Positions 45,409 to 55,441 of a DNA stretch of 64,000 nt are shown here, in pieces. How positions within the stretch are numbered: the first letter of the stretch is position 1; every line of letters starts with the position of its first letter. The notes under the pieces are model-generated. The model was not told the DNA's origin, made no database searches, and was given only the letters and a program-made list of their open reading frames with translations. This DNA is from Lyophyllum atratum (lineage: Eukaryota > Basidiomycota > Agaricomycetes > Agaricales > Lyophyllaceae), in the NCBI GenBank assembly GCA_014905825.1, contig JACGCN010000032.1, forward strand, positions 372,001 through 436,000, in the 5' to 3' direction. Position numbers and translations under genes: made by a program.

Positions 45409-47628
45409 ATGTTCTTCACCCTCGAAGCCTGCGGGGTGCTCTGCTATGCGTTACTTCTCTACTTATACCTCCAATTGCGCAAGAATCGACGCATATACAG
45501 CAGCCTGCCTCTGCCCCCTGGACCCAGAAAACTACCCGTTATCGGGAACCTTCTGGACATGCCAAGGGATTCTCAATGGGAGACTTATCACAAGTGGTGC
45601 AAAGAGCTCGGTATGTGTTCGGGAGTATCGTCGAGTAAGTATTGAACGCGAACAATCGTGCGATATATAGGCTCCGATATTATCCACCTGGAAGTGCTAG
45701 GTACTTCAATCATTATTATCGACACGGCCGAGGTGGCCATGGACCTTTTGGAAAAGAGGTCATCGATTTATTCCGGAAGGTGAATCTATACACCATTCAG
45801 GCTGTTTTTCCATCTCACGTTCAACGGATTAAGAGCGAGAATGCCTATGATAAACGAGTTGATGGGATGGGATTTCAACTTCGTTTTTATGCCTTATGGT
45901 AAGCCCTTCATGGTATGCATTTTTGTAGAGACATCGGTATAACCATTTCTCAGGTGATAGTTGGTACGAATCTCGCAGTTTTGTTGCCACGCTCCTATAT
46001 TCATAGCATGGCATCCAGGCGTCAACATCGTCGACTGATGCACCAGTCGTTTCATCCAACGGCGGCTCTGCGATTCCACCCTCACGAAGTGAAAGCAACT
46101 CATGCGCTCCTTCGCCGACTTCTTGATGAACCTGACGACCTTCTTGGCCACTTGAGATAGTCAGTGTTCACGTTTATCCGTCATTTTTTCAACAAATCTA
46201 AGCTCTGTTCTTCTAATTGTTAGCATGGCGGGTGACACAATTCTGTCGATGGCATATGGTCTTCAAGTACTTCCCACAAATGACCCCTACATGGAGACTG
46301 CGGAACAAGGTACACACACCCTTCTTAAAGCTGCCGTACCTGGCGCTTTCCTTGTGGACTCGATGCCTGCTCTCAAGTACGTTCCAGATTGGATGCCCTT
46401 TGCGGGCTTCAAGCGTAAGGCAAAGGAATGGCGAAAGTATGCGTTGTCTATGCTCAACGACCCCTTCGAGGCTACTAAGCGCAATATTGTGAGTATCATC
46501 ATCTCTTTTCTGTTCCTCGGTTCCAATATGTTCAGGCCAACGGAAATTTCATTCCTTCATTTACGTCGGACTGCCTGGGAAAAATGGACGAAGCAGGCGA
46601 CTTGGAACAACAAGAGTATATCGTCAAATCTACAGCGGGGACCATGTACCAAGGTAAGCACTCTGATCTTTCCGTGAATAAAAGCTCCTCAGTGTGTTTG
46701 ACGTTAGCTGGGACCGATACAGTCCGTGGACCCTTCTTTTTCTTCTTAAGAATGACATGTAGAGCTTCTCATAGACCTTATCGGCAATTGCTTTCTGCAT
46801 ACTTGGCTTGCTCACCAACCCTGAAGCCTTAAAGAAGGCGCAACGTGAGATTGACGATGTCGTCCAGCCGGGCCGCTTGCCGAGTTTCGATGACGAAGCT
46901 TCTCTACCTTATATTACTGCGCTCGTAAAAGAAAGTTTACGATGGATGGACATCGCTCCAATTGGCGAGTTCGTTTCTCAACGTTCAACTCCCGTCAAGT
47001 TCATTGTCTGACAATCTGTTTTAGGTCTGCCGCATTTTCTCCATGTTGAAGATGAGTACAAGGGGTTCAGGTTGCCTGCGGGCTCTATCGTCATCGCCAA
47101 TTCTTGGTAAGTTCACTCAGCAATGCAGAGCCCCAGCTGCTGCCTAAATACTTTCGCAGGGCCATGCTCCACAATGAAGACGTGTATCCGGATCCTTTCA
47201 GTTTCAACCCCGATAGGTTTATGAAGGGCACTAAACTGAATCCGGCGGCGAAGGATCCGACTCATGCGGCGTTCGGATTTGGGAGGCGGTAAGTAGATTC
47301 TCGTCTCTTTTGACTCGCTTCTGAATAGTATTCCTAGAATCTGCCCAGCCCGTTACATGGCCGCCTCAGCAATATGGATTGCAATAGCATCCATCGTTTC
47401 GACTTTCGATATCACCAAGGCCGTCGATAAAGAAGGAAACATCATAGAACCATCCCATGAATATGCGTGTGCCATCGTCCGGTGGGAATTGAGTATTGAC
47501 TTATTTCAATGTACCTATGTTGATGATTTCGTGGCAGCTCTCCTGTCCCCTCCAAGTGCTCTATCAAGCCAAGATCACCGCAGGCTGAGGCTCTAATCCG
47601 AGGGACTGTCAACGAGGAGTACTATTAG
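45409..47628 (+). CDS. Cytochrome P450 monooxygenase
   Basis: Haem-thiolate oxygenase of the basidiomycete O-methylsterigmatocystin oxidoreductase-like group, anchored to the endoplasmic reticulum by an N-terminal segment (CYALLLYLYL). Marks are the proline hinge LPLPPGPRKLPVIGNLLDMP, LMHQSFHPTAALRFHPHE (C helix), and the I-helix AGTDTTLSAIAFCI after removal of an intron. Further along are the K-helix KESLRW (ExxR), PDPFSFNPDRFM and the haem loop FGFGRRICPARYMA. The conserved Gly after the Cys ligand is replaced by Ala (CPAR instead of CPGR). The last exon, spliced at 47496, ends VPSKCSIKPRSPQAEALI and stops at 47628. An apparent stop after LLYS lies in an intron. The gene looks intact, with about a dozen exons. 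The substrate is unknown. Confidence 0.88.
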
Positions 47629-48034
47629 CTCAGTATACTCAGTGCAGATGAGATTGGTGTACGGTACGCTCAGAATGTGATCGATGAGTTGATGACAGCT
47701 TTGGAAAGGTGGCGTGATAGAAAGATTCCCTGACAAGCCTGAGAAGTCTGACGAGCGTCTCACTACTCATGCATTCAATCCTGCAAATTTGCCCAATGGT
47801 TCCGGACTCCAACCCTCCTCAACTACGACTCTGTGTTTGCGCCCGTACGAGTTGAAAGACACTCATGTACTCCTCCGCCAAGTGTAAGTTGATGATATTC
47901 CACATCATCTGCGACAGCCAGTACTCCGATGTATTATCTGCTAAGCCTATGCATACATGAACTCGAACAATCTTGGAATTAAAATACAGAAGAGTAATAC
48001 GGAATATACAAAGGCCCTTGAGACTTCACGACTG
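47629..48034. other. Convergent 3' spacer
   Basis: The spacer between the P450 and the minus-strand FHA gene. A coding-like fragment (around 47645-47735, ending in a stop) may be a relic, but I do not recognise it. The plus-strand frames that continue into the FHA gene are its antisense shadows. Confidence 0.35.
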
Positions 48035-51000
48035 TCAAGTTCTCGTTCTTGCCCTAGTGGCCCTCATAACTCTCCCCCTCGGAACCTCAGGCTCCACACT
48101 GGCTTCCTCATCCGACACCTCCTGCTTGACCTTCGCGGATTTCTTAGGAGCGGCCCCCGATGCCGCCTTTCTTGTCGTCCTGGACACACGGACCTTCACC
48201 GGTTCCTCGCCCTCTACGCCATCGGAGCTTGGCGTATTCTCTTTATCAAGATCCTGCTGCACAGCAGGTGGAGCCGTTGCCGGCGTCTTCGTCGTACGAG
48301 CCCTCACAGCAGGCGTCTTCAACGCCGTAGGCTTAGCTTTAGGTTTCGTCGGGACAGCAGCAATAGCACCGTCCAAGCCCTCTTCTACTATCTCCTCCTT
48401 AACCTTCTTCCCCCGTTTCGGCTTAGCCGCGACCGCCTCCTCAGCATCGATCGAGTCCAAGGGGTCAGCCTCGTCTCCAACCTCGATTGGTTTGGCTTTC
48501 GTCCCCCGTCGAGCCCCGGGACCCGCGCCAGAAATCTCATCACCGTTCTTGCCCCGTGCAGCAGTCTTTGGCATAGGTATCGCAGTAGGCGCTGCCCGAG
48601 GTGCACGCCCCCTGCGCGGGGCCACCTCCGCTGCTTCCTCGACAACCGCCACGGTCGCCACAGCCTTACGACCGCGCTTAACAGGAGCTGCGACTTCAGA
48701 GGCTGTTTCTTGTTCAGCTTCGTCCTCGGCGGGAGGAGCGGCGGCTGCGGGTTTACGCCCCTTCTTGGCGGGAACAGCTTTCTCCTCCGTCAATGCTTCC
48801 TCGGGCTCAACTGTTGGCTTACGTCCACGTCTAGCAGGGGCAGGAGCAGGAGCTTCTTCAGGTTCTGCAGTCGCCGCTTTACGACCACGCTTCGCAGGGA
48901 GAGGGGCAGGAGCAGGAGTTGAAGCAAGGGATTCGTCGTTAACGTCTTCGGCTTGTTTCACGGGTTTGCGACCACGGCGCACAGTAGGTTTAGGGACTGC
49001 AGGTACTGGGGGTGGAGTTGCTTCGGTATCGTCTGCCGGTGTAGTATCATCATCAGACTTGGCCTTCGTCTGCCGAGCTGGGGTCTTCAGCTTGGGTCTT
49101 GCCTTCTGCTAGGTCGACGTTCAGTTCACGGACTGGATGAAGTGATAGGGCGACGACTTACTATGCGATCGACACTATCGCCACCTGAGCCTTCCCTTAC
49201 TGGTGAAGCGGACTTCTGCTTCCTAACGCGTCCGTCTTTCGTCAAAGGAGTTTCATCGACTTCAACCTCGGTAACGGGTGCGTCGTTGTCAAGTAGAACG
49301 GTAGGTTGTGTGACGGGGTTGACGTCCATGGGTATGGTCTGGGCCTCCTCAGCAGGCGCAGTATTAGCCTTTTCAACCTCGACGATATCCTCCCTCGTCC
49401 GCCCTTCTAAAACACCAGGCCGGAGCAGCGAAAACACGGGCTTCTCCAGCAGGTCCCCACCCTCATTCTCCTTCTCCCCGCCTTCCTCCTCATCTTCCTC
49501 GGCAACGTCCATCATCATCGGCGTCACAGTCTTGCTCGGGCTCACCGGTCGAGGGCCGAGGCCGACGCTCATCCTCTCGCTCTGTGCAAAGGTGGTTGGC
49601 GGATCCGCCCGCGCCGGCGTGGGAGGCGCCAAGCTCCGCCTCCTCTTCATGCCCTCCACCGTCTCCTTCATCTTCTCCAGCAAGCTGCGAGTATCGACCG
49701 CATCTCCATCGTCCTCATCGTGCTCCGCCTTGACCTGTGTAGATGGCTTTATAGGCGATGATGACTTGAAAGGCGACGGTCCAGACGAAGATGACGGGGT
49801 CGTCAGGGACGATGACGACGATGCTTTCGAAGGCGACGAGCCCATGCCTGGTACGCCGCCGGGGAAGAACGGACCGACCTCGCGCAAAGCACTTCGCCGA
49901 CGTTCTTGGATAGCCTATAGTGGAATTACATCAGGGTCTCGTTTGCAGCAACGCGCTAGCAGTGAAAACATACCTTGCGCTCCTCCTCGTCGACCACTTT
50001 CCTTGGACTCGGACGGGCTGGCGACGCCATCCCGCTTGCCCCACTTCCAGGAACACCAGGCCCCACATAGGCACGAGCAGGAGGGTTATGACTCGATGAA
50101 GCCGCTGCTGGAGGTTCGGGGAGGACAATATCCCGCACCTTCCACACCTGCTCAGTCCGCACGACGCGGCGAGCCTCACCGCCTCCGAGGGAATACCGGC
50201 CGGCCCCGACTGCTCCTTGCGCAGAGTTGGATGCCTCTGGTTGGTCTGACGGCGGGCGATTGAATAAGGTAGGGTTGGAACTGGAGGCGGGGACTTTGGA
50301 GCGCGGATGCACTTGGGGAGTCATGAAGGATCCAAGGGCCCTTCGCGCAGGGGTTTGAGGCGGAGGTAGAGGCGCAGGAATGTCCTCTTCCTCGTCCTGT
50401 TCTTCGTCTTCTGACTCTGTATGGCTGCGGGCGTCTTCTGCGACATCATCATCGTCCTGAGGAAAAATTAATCTCTGGCTCACAGCCGTGATCAGATATG
50501 AAAGTCACCTCCTGATTCTCGTCTTCTTCTTGGGGACTCGAGCTACGGAAGGGCCAAAGACGTTCCAGGCTCTTCCTCCAGGTTAGTTTCCGGGTCTTTC
50601 TGTCTTCCATGTCTTCCTCGTCTTCAACCATGTCTTCTTCGCTTATGTTCTCATCGCCACTCCCGGCAGAATCTCCCTCTTCCTCTCGTACGTCCGCTTC
50701 GGCAGCGACCTCCTCGTCGCTGTCCTCTCCAATATCGCTCGCCACTGCGTCAAGAACTTCCATCTCCTCTTCCTCTTCCTCCTTCTCTTGCTCGTCCCGT
50801 TCGGCTTTTAAGACGGCCCGCTGCGCACTGCGGATTAGGACTGCGCGATGTAAGGTGTTGCGTGACAGCGAGCGCTTGCGTGCAGGAGTTTGGGGAGGGG
50901 GCGGTGCAGCATACACTGGAGGCTGGTGATAAACCTCTGAGCTAGTAGGGCTTAAGCCTCGTAGGGGAACTTCGATGTCCTCGAGGATAACAAGGTCTTT

Positions 51001-51851
51001 CTCGTCCTCGACGACGCGGGGGTGGTTTCCGTCCACCAAAACAATGATGTCTTCCTCTTCATCCTGGTCGTCTTCTTCGATGGGCTGTGCGGTAGGCTCG
51101 GGCTTGACAGGGGAATTATAGGCGTACTTGGAAGTGGAAAAAAGATTCGTTCGGAGGGGGGTCGCGAGTCTCTTTTTGAAGGGGGACTTGAAGGTGTTCT
51201 TGAGTGGGCTCTTGAGGATGCGTAGATTTTCGCGGGGATCTGGCGATGGACGCGGAGAGAACACTTGGGTGCTTTGGATCATCGATAGACGGAGAGCGCG
51301 ATTTGCGGGACCTTTATGACAACAGACATTAAACCAAGGTCTTGGGCGGTATTGAGGTTACATACGAGCGGGGCTTGCATATAGAGCGGCACGAAGTTCT
51401 TTGGGTGGGTATGTGAACCTAAACCGTTTACCGTGTATCTCGAATTCCGAATTGTTGGTGAGGGGGATCATAGTCGGCGTAGAGCTTGAGGACGGTGAAC
51501 CGTTTGGATAAACCTTGCATCCGTCGATAAAGAGACCATTGGATCCCAAGACCACCAGAAATGCCTTGAGTAATGAGACTATTAGCGTGACGGACAGCGG
51601 GAATATTTACCAACAATACCCACTTTACGCTCCTCAAATACAATCTTACAGTGAACCAGGCTGACATCTGGGTAATATAGTCGTACTCCGCAGGTAGGAT
51701 CTCTACCAAAAGTGAGTTGGTCGGAGTCAATGCCGAAGGCAGTAATAGCAGTGCTAGAATCCGTCCGCTTCATCAAGGATATCGTGCCATATCGTCCAAT
51801 TTGACTGAATCCATTCGAGTCCGTCGTGGCTGGCGATGCGCTCGAGGTCAT
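48035..51851 (-). CDS. FHA-domain nuclear protein with AT-hook-like tail
   Basis: Start at 51851, in the context ccaccatga. The N-terminus is a forkhead-associated domain that binds phosphothreonine: GRYGTISLMKR, LTFGRDPTCGVRLYYPDVS, LVHCKIVFEE, then after an intron VVLGSNGLFIDGCKVYP. The middle (about 48.9-51.3 kb) is disordered, acidic and Ser/Pro-rich, with long Glu/Asp runs and SP or TP sites typical of CDK targets. The C-terminal part carries a series of basic AT-hook-like motifs, namely RRGRKPVK, KRGRKAAT, RRGRKPTV, KKGRKPAA, KRGRKAVA and RRGRAPRA, separated by acidic Ala/Pro linkers. The protein is roughly 1,150 residues. The layout (FHA, long acidic centre, DNA-binding tail) fits a chromosome-associated regulator and recalls Ki-67-like design; this is inference. 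Confidence 0.85.
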
Positions 51852-52060
51852 GGTGGTTGTGGTCCAAGTTGGAAATTTCAACCATCAACACCACGACGCG
51901 ACTTGTTGGTGTCACGTCAGGTGACCGTTTACAGCCGGGCCGGCCGGCATCGCGAGGTGGCATCACGCCTATCACGCCTGCCAATGCCATCATCCACATG
52001 ATCCAGGAACAATGGCATAAAGCACCACGAGCACTGTCCAACACAGACGCCCACAACACC

Positions 52061-52120
52061 AGCCCCGTTCAAAGTTGAGCCGCGACTTTCGTGGTTGCGG
52101 TCGCGGCTCGTCACCTGACG
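52061..52120 (+). repeat. Left terminal inverted repeat
   Basis: 60 bp starting agccccgttcaaagttgagc. It holds a perfect 10-bp inverted repeat, gagccgcgac (52077-52086) and gtcgcggctc (52100-52109), separated by 13 nt, so it can form a hairpin close to the element end. Confidence 0.9.
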
Positions 52121-52204
52121 TATATTTTGGAGTCCGATTGTAACCCCGGCACGGGCGTTACATTCACATCGTGTACTACTGATTTATGATAATTATCGTC
52201 GATA

Positions 52205-53531
52205 ATGGCCACACCACAGACCAGGCAAGAGGTTATAGAGACTTATCTCGTTCTCATGCTTACGCGGAACCTCTTCACACCCTATGAGAGCCTTGAGGAG
52301 GCCTGCCGTCACTTCGATGTTGATGTTAAAGTCATCACTGCTCTTTATGAGATGCGCTATCTGAATGGCCGTGATCATCGTGTCCCAAAAGCAGGACAGG
52401 TCCATCTCGCATGGGAATATGCTTCGAATCCAGCCGACCATGCTCGCTTCTCTCAGATGCTTCGTGTTTCTCCCTATATCTTTGACACCATTCTGCATCT
52501 CATCGAGGATCATCCTGTCTTTACAAACAACTCTAACGTCCCTCAGGCTGCAGTCGAAACGCAGCTGGCTGTGACGCTCTATCGTATGGGCCGCTATGGG
52601 AATGGTGCATCCATCCAGGATATTGCACGGATGGCTGGCTGTTCCGAAGGCTCTGTCGAAAACTATACGGATCGCTGCTTCGAGGCAATTGAATCTTTGA
52701 AGGAGGTCTTTCTTCGAAAATTGACACGAGTGGAGATCGAGAGGGAGAAGAGGTGGATCGATGAGCAACTTGGATTCAAAGGAGCATGGCGTGACGGCTG
52801 GTTGATGTATGATGGGACGATTGTCGTGCTTTATCAGCGTCCAGGTTTAAATGGTGATGCGTACTATACGCGCAAGAGTAATTATGGCCTAAATGTTCAG
52901 GTATGTAATTTCTCTATTTTGATTCTTATTCTACCCATTTACTTGCTGTCAGATTGGCAATACACCCTCCAATCTTCGTATTGCAGATTTTTCACATGGA
53001 TACACGGGCTCATGTCATGATGCTCGTGCATTTGAGGGCACTGCATCTGTCAAACACCCAAACTGGCTATTTGAAGGAAACGAGTTTGCTTGGGCTGATT
53101 CTGCGTACCCTTGTACCTCTCGCACAATCCCGGTCCACAAAGAGCCAGCATCTTCCATTCCACGAAATGCCATCTTCGACCGCTACGTCGCACGCCTCCG
53201 GGTCCGATCCGAGCATACTATGGGTGCTCTCAAAGGTCGCTTCCAGTGTCTCCGAGGGCTACGTGTTCCTGTCAACACAAAGACACAGCACGTGGCTGCA
53301 TGTCGATGGGTAACGATTGCGATTATTTTACATAACCTCATCATCGACTTTGAAGGCCCACGATCAGCTGTCCAGTTCCTTGGTGAACATACACAAGACC
53401 AGGAGGCAGAGGATACTGATCCTGTCCCCGATTACTCTGACATAGTCCTACCTGACGGCGAGGCGAAGCGTGAGATGTTGATTGATGTACTGCTTGCATG
53501 GAGGGAAATGCGAGATGGAGACAACAATTAG
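52205..53531 (+). CDS. Harbinger-like DDE transposase (DDE_Tnp_4 type)
   Basis: Cut-and-paste transposase of the element. Two exons (52205-52900 and 52953-53531) give 424 residues. A helix-turn-helix-like segment comes first (TLYRMGRYGNGASIQDIARM, then AGCSEGSVENYTDRC), followed by the catalytic domain. The three acidic residues are visible: Asp in LMYDGTIV, Asp in WADSAYP and Glu in RSEHTMGALKGRF. The conserved FEGTASVKHPNWLF-type stretch and the C-terminal ILHNLI helix are also present. There are no frameshifts or stops in the spliced frame. Confidence 0.93.
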
Positions 53532-53634
53532 TTTTATTCCAATTGAAAGAGAATCAGTATGGTAGTAGAAGGAGGGTATATAAAGATTATGAGATCAGTA
53601 TTAAAAGGACTGTAAGAAATGAAGACATAAGAAA

Positions 53635-54867
53635 TTAATCCTGTTCGCCCTCGTCATCATCAAATCTCCCCAAATCCCAATCAGGAGAATACTCGCGGCG
53701 ACGCTTAGCGGGAGGTGACTTGGAGCGAGTCAGCTCATCAACCTTCGCACGAAACTCAACATCCGTCCACAATCCTGCCTTGTATTCCTCGAACAGTTGA
53801 GAGCGCTCGCTCGACACCTGCTTGCGCTCCGAACTATCGCGCATGAACTGAATATTCTCTCTATAGACGATATGTCATAAAATAAATCTGCGTAAAGGAG
53901 AATGAAACGTACTTAGAGAGCTCCAATAGTTGATCAATGGCGCTGCGCTTCTTCGGAACTGTCGAGTTGGATGCCTTCAACCGCTCGATTGCGTCACGAG
54001 AGGCACTGGATGGCTTTGCATAACGAGGGAGCAAAGACCCAGATACCTGTGAACGTGAGACCTGGGAGGGTGTAGGCGTACCTGGCTCGTAATTGGTATG
54101 CTCCGAGCCAAAAGATCGAGTCGCCGTGAGTGGTTGAGTGGGAGCAGAAGCAACAGGACGCTCAGGTGTGTTCAACAGGACAGGATCGATGAAGTCATCA
54201 GGACGCTGGAACCACTGGGTCTGAAGACCATTCGGACCGACACCTGTTGTAACTGCAATGGGAGTGACATTGGGGCGGGAGCCAAAGAGAGCATGCATCC
54301 GGGGGAAGTATGGCCAGACCCTCACGATTTCGTCTATATGCGAGTTTAACCATATTTCGATTAAAATAAGGTAGAAAAAATGACGTACCCCATATATTGA
54401 GCGCATGAGCAGGAGTTTCTTCATTTGGGCCGCCACCCTCAATAAAAAAGCTTGCCGGAGTATCGTCGGATTGGCTATCAGGTCCACCAATACCTTCGCC
54501 AGTCTTAGTGAGGCGTTTTGCATGCTTTCGATACTCCGTAATGAGTCTTTAAAGAAAACACCTTATAAGGAGTCCACAATTATCATTAAAGGCGACTTAC
54601 GCATCGATTTTGCCCTTCACACGATCCCCGACAGTACGCCCATTAATTTTGAAGTAGTCCGGAAGAATGACTTCAGCCATGCGCTTTGAAGCTTTGGCTT
54701 TTGAGTCACCGCTGGTGTTCTATGAAATTTCATGTAAAAAAGTCGGAAGAAATTTTGTGAAGATCACTTACCTCATCCTTATCCTTTTTACCACAGAAAA
54801 CTTTGAAGTTTTCGGGCTTCTCGAGCTCTGTGATGAGGTTCCAGATGAGCTCTCTAGTTTTCGACAT
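53635..54867 (-). CDS. Harbinger accessory protein, Myb/SANT-like
   Basis: Second gene of the element, facing the transposase. It starts at 54867 (MSKTRELIWNLI) and is spliced through several exons: LPDYFKINGRTVGDRVKGKI, then LITEYRKHAKRLTKTGEGIG, NEETPAHALNIW, and VRVWPYFPRMHALFGSRPNV. The end is a basic segment SPPAKRRREYSPDWDLGRF followed by an acidic tail. The N-terminal portion resembles the Myb/SANT-like DNA-binding module of PIF/Harbinger ORF1 proteins, which helps bring the transposase to the ends and into the nucleus. Exact exon borders were not all fixed. Confidence 0.8.
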
Positions 54868-55124
54868 GATTATGAGCTTAAAAAGAGTGTAGACAGAGGT
54901 AAAAGAGTGTGAGTAGTAAAAGGAGAGTGATTAAGGGTGGTTAAATGTGCTGCTGAGCAAAGGAACGCGAGCAGGATGTCAGATTTACGAGGGCGTCGAA
55001 AACTTGCGCGCGACGGTCACAAGTCGTCACACGGACGACTCCGGCGGACTCTCAAAAATGTCGTCAGGTGACGAGCCACGACCGCGACCACGAAAGTCGT
55101 GGCTCAACTTTGAACGGGGCTACC
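54855..55124 (+). repeat. Right-end direct repeat, copy 1
   Basis: The 270 bp at the right end of the transposon, from tagttttcgacatg to ggggctacc, recurs without any difference that I can find at 55172-55441. It contains the start of the Myb/SANT-like gene on the minus strand. Confidence 0.9.
55062..55121 (-). repeat. Right terminal inverted repeat
   Basis: Complement of the left repeat with three differences. Its internal inverted repeat reads gagccacgac (55073-55082) and gtcgtggctc (55096-55105), still perfectly paired. Two of the three differences to the left end are thus compensatory. Confidence 0.9.
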
Positions 55125-55171
55125 CCAGATGAGCTCTCCGTTGTTGCTTTGCCAGGCAATAGAAGGAATAG

Positions 55172-55441
55172 TAGTTTTCGACATGATTATGAGCTTAAAA
55201 AGAGTGTAGACAGAGGTAAAAGAGTGTGAGTAGTAAAAGGAGAGTGATTAAGGGTGGTTAAATGTGCTGCTGAGCAAAGGAACGCGAGCAGGATGTCAGA
55301 TTTACGAGGGCGTCGAAAACTTGCGCGCGACGGTCACAAGTCGTCACACGGACGACTCCGGCGGACTCTCAAAAATGTCGTCAGGTGACGAGCCACGACC
55401 GCGACCACGAAAGTCGTGGCTCAACTTTGAACGGGGCTACC
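55172..55441 (+). repeat. Right-end direct repeat, copy 2
   Basis: Extra copy of the transposon right end, with a full 60-bp terminal repeat (55379-55438) followed again by acc. Between the copies, 55125-55138 repeats ccagatgagctctc from 54841-54854. It is followed by about 33 bp of filler with no match inside the element. Confidence 0.9.

Larger units (their letters stand above)
52061..55121. mobile_element. PIF/Harbinger-like DNA transposon, apparently complete
   Basis: A 3.06-kb element bounded by 60-bp terminal inverted repeats that differ at three positions. It is flanked by the 3-bp direct repeat acc (52058-52060 and 55122-55124), in line with the 3-bp target duplications of this superfamily. 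It carries the usual two genes facing each other: a DDE transposase (plus) and a Myb/SANT-like protein (minus). Both look intact, so the element may be or recently have been autonomous. It sits in the upstream region of the FHA gene. A second identical copy of its right end follows at 55172-55441. Confidence 0.9.

Noticed and set aside
48953..50263. Plus-strand open frame of 436 codons, and another at 47973-49112
   Set aside because: They are antisense to the FHA/AT-hook gene. Its GC-rich, repetitive Ala/Pro/Lys/Glu codons produce long open frames on the other strand. The minus-strand reading has the FHA domain, AT-hook motifs and good splice sites.
52061..55441. One composite transposon of 3.38 kb ending at the second right end
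   Set aside because: Possible, but the simplest unit is 52061-55121 with matching terminal repeats and acc on both sides. The second end is better described as a duplication.
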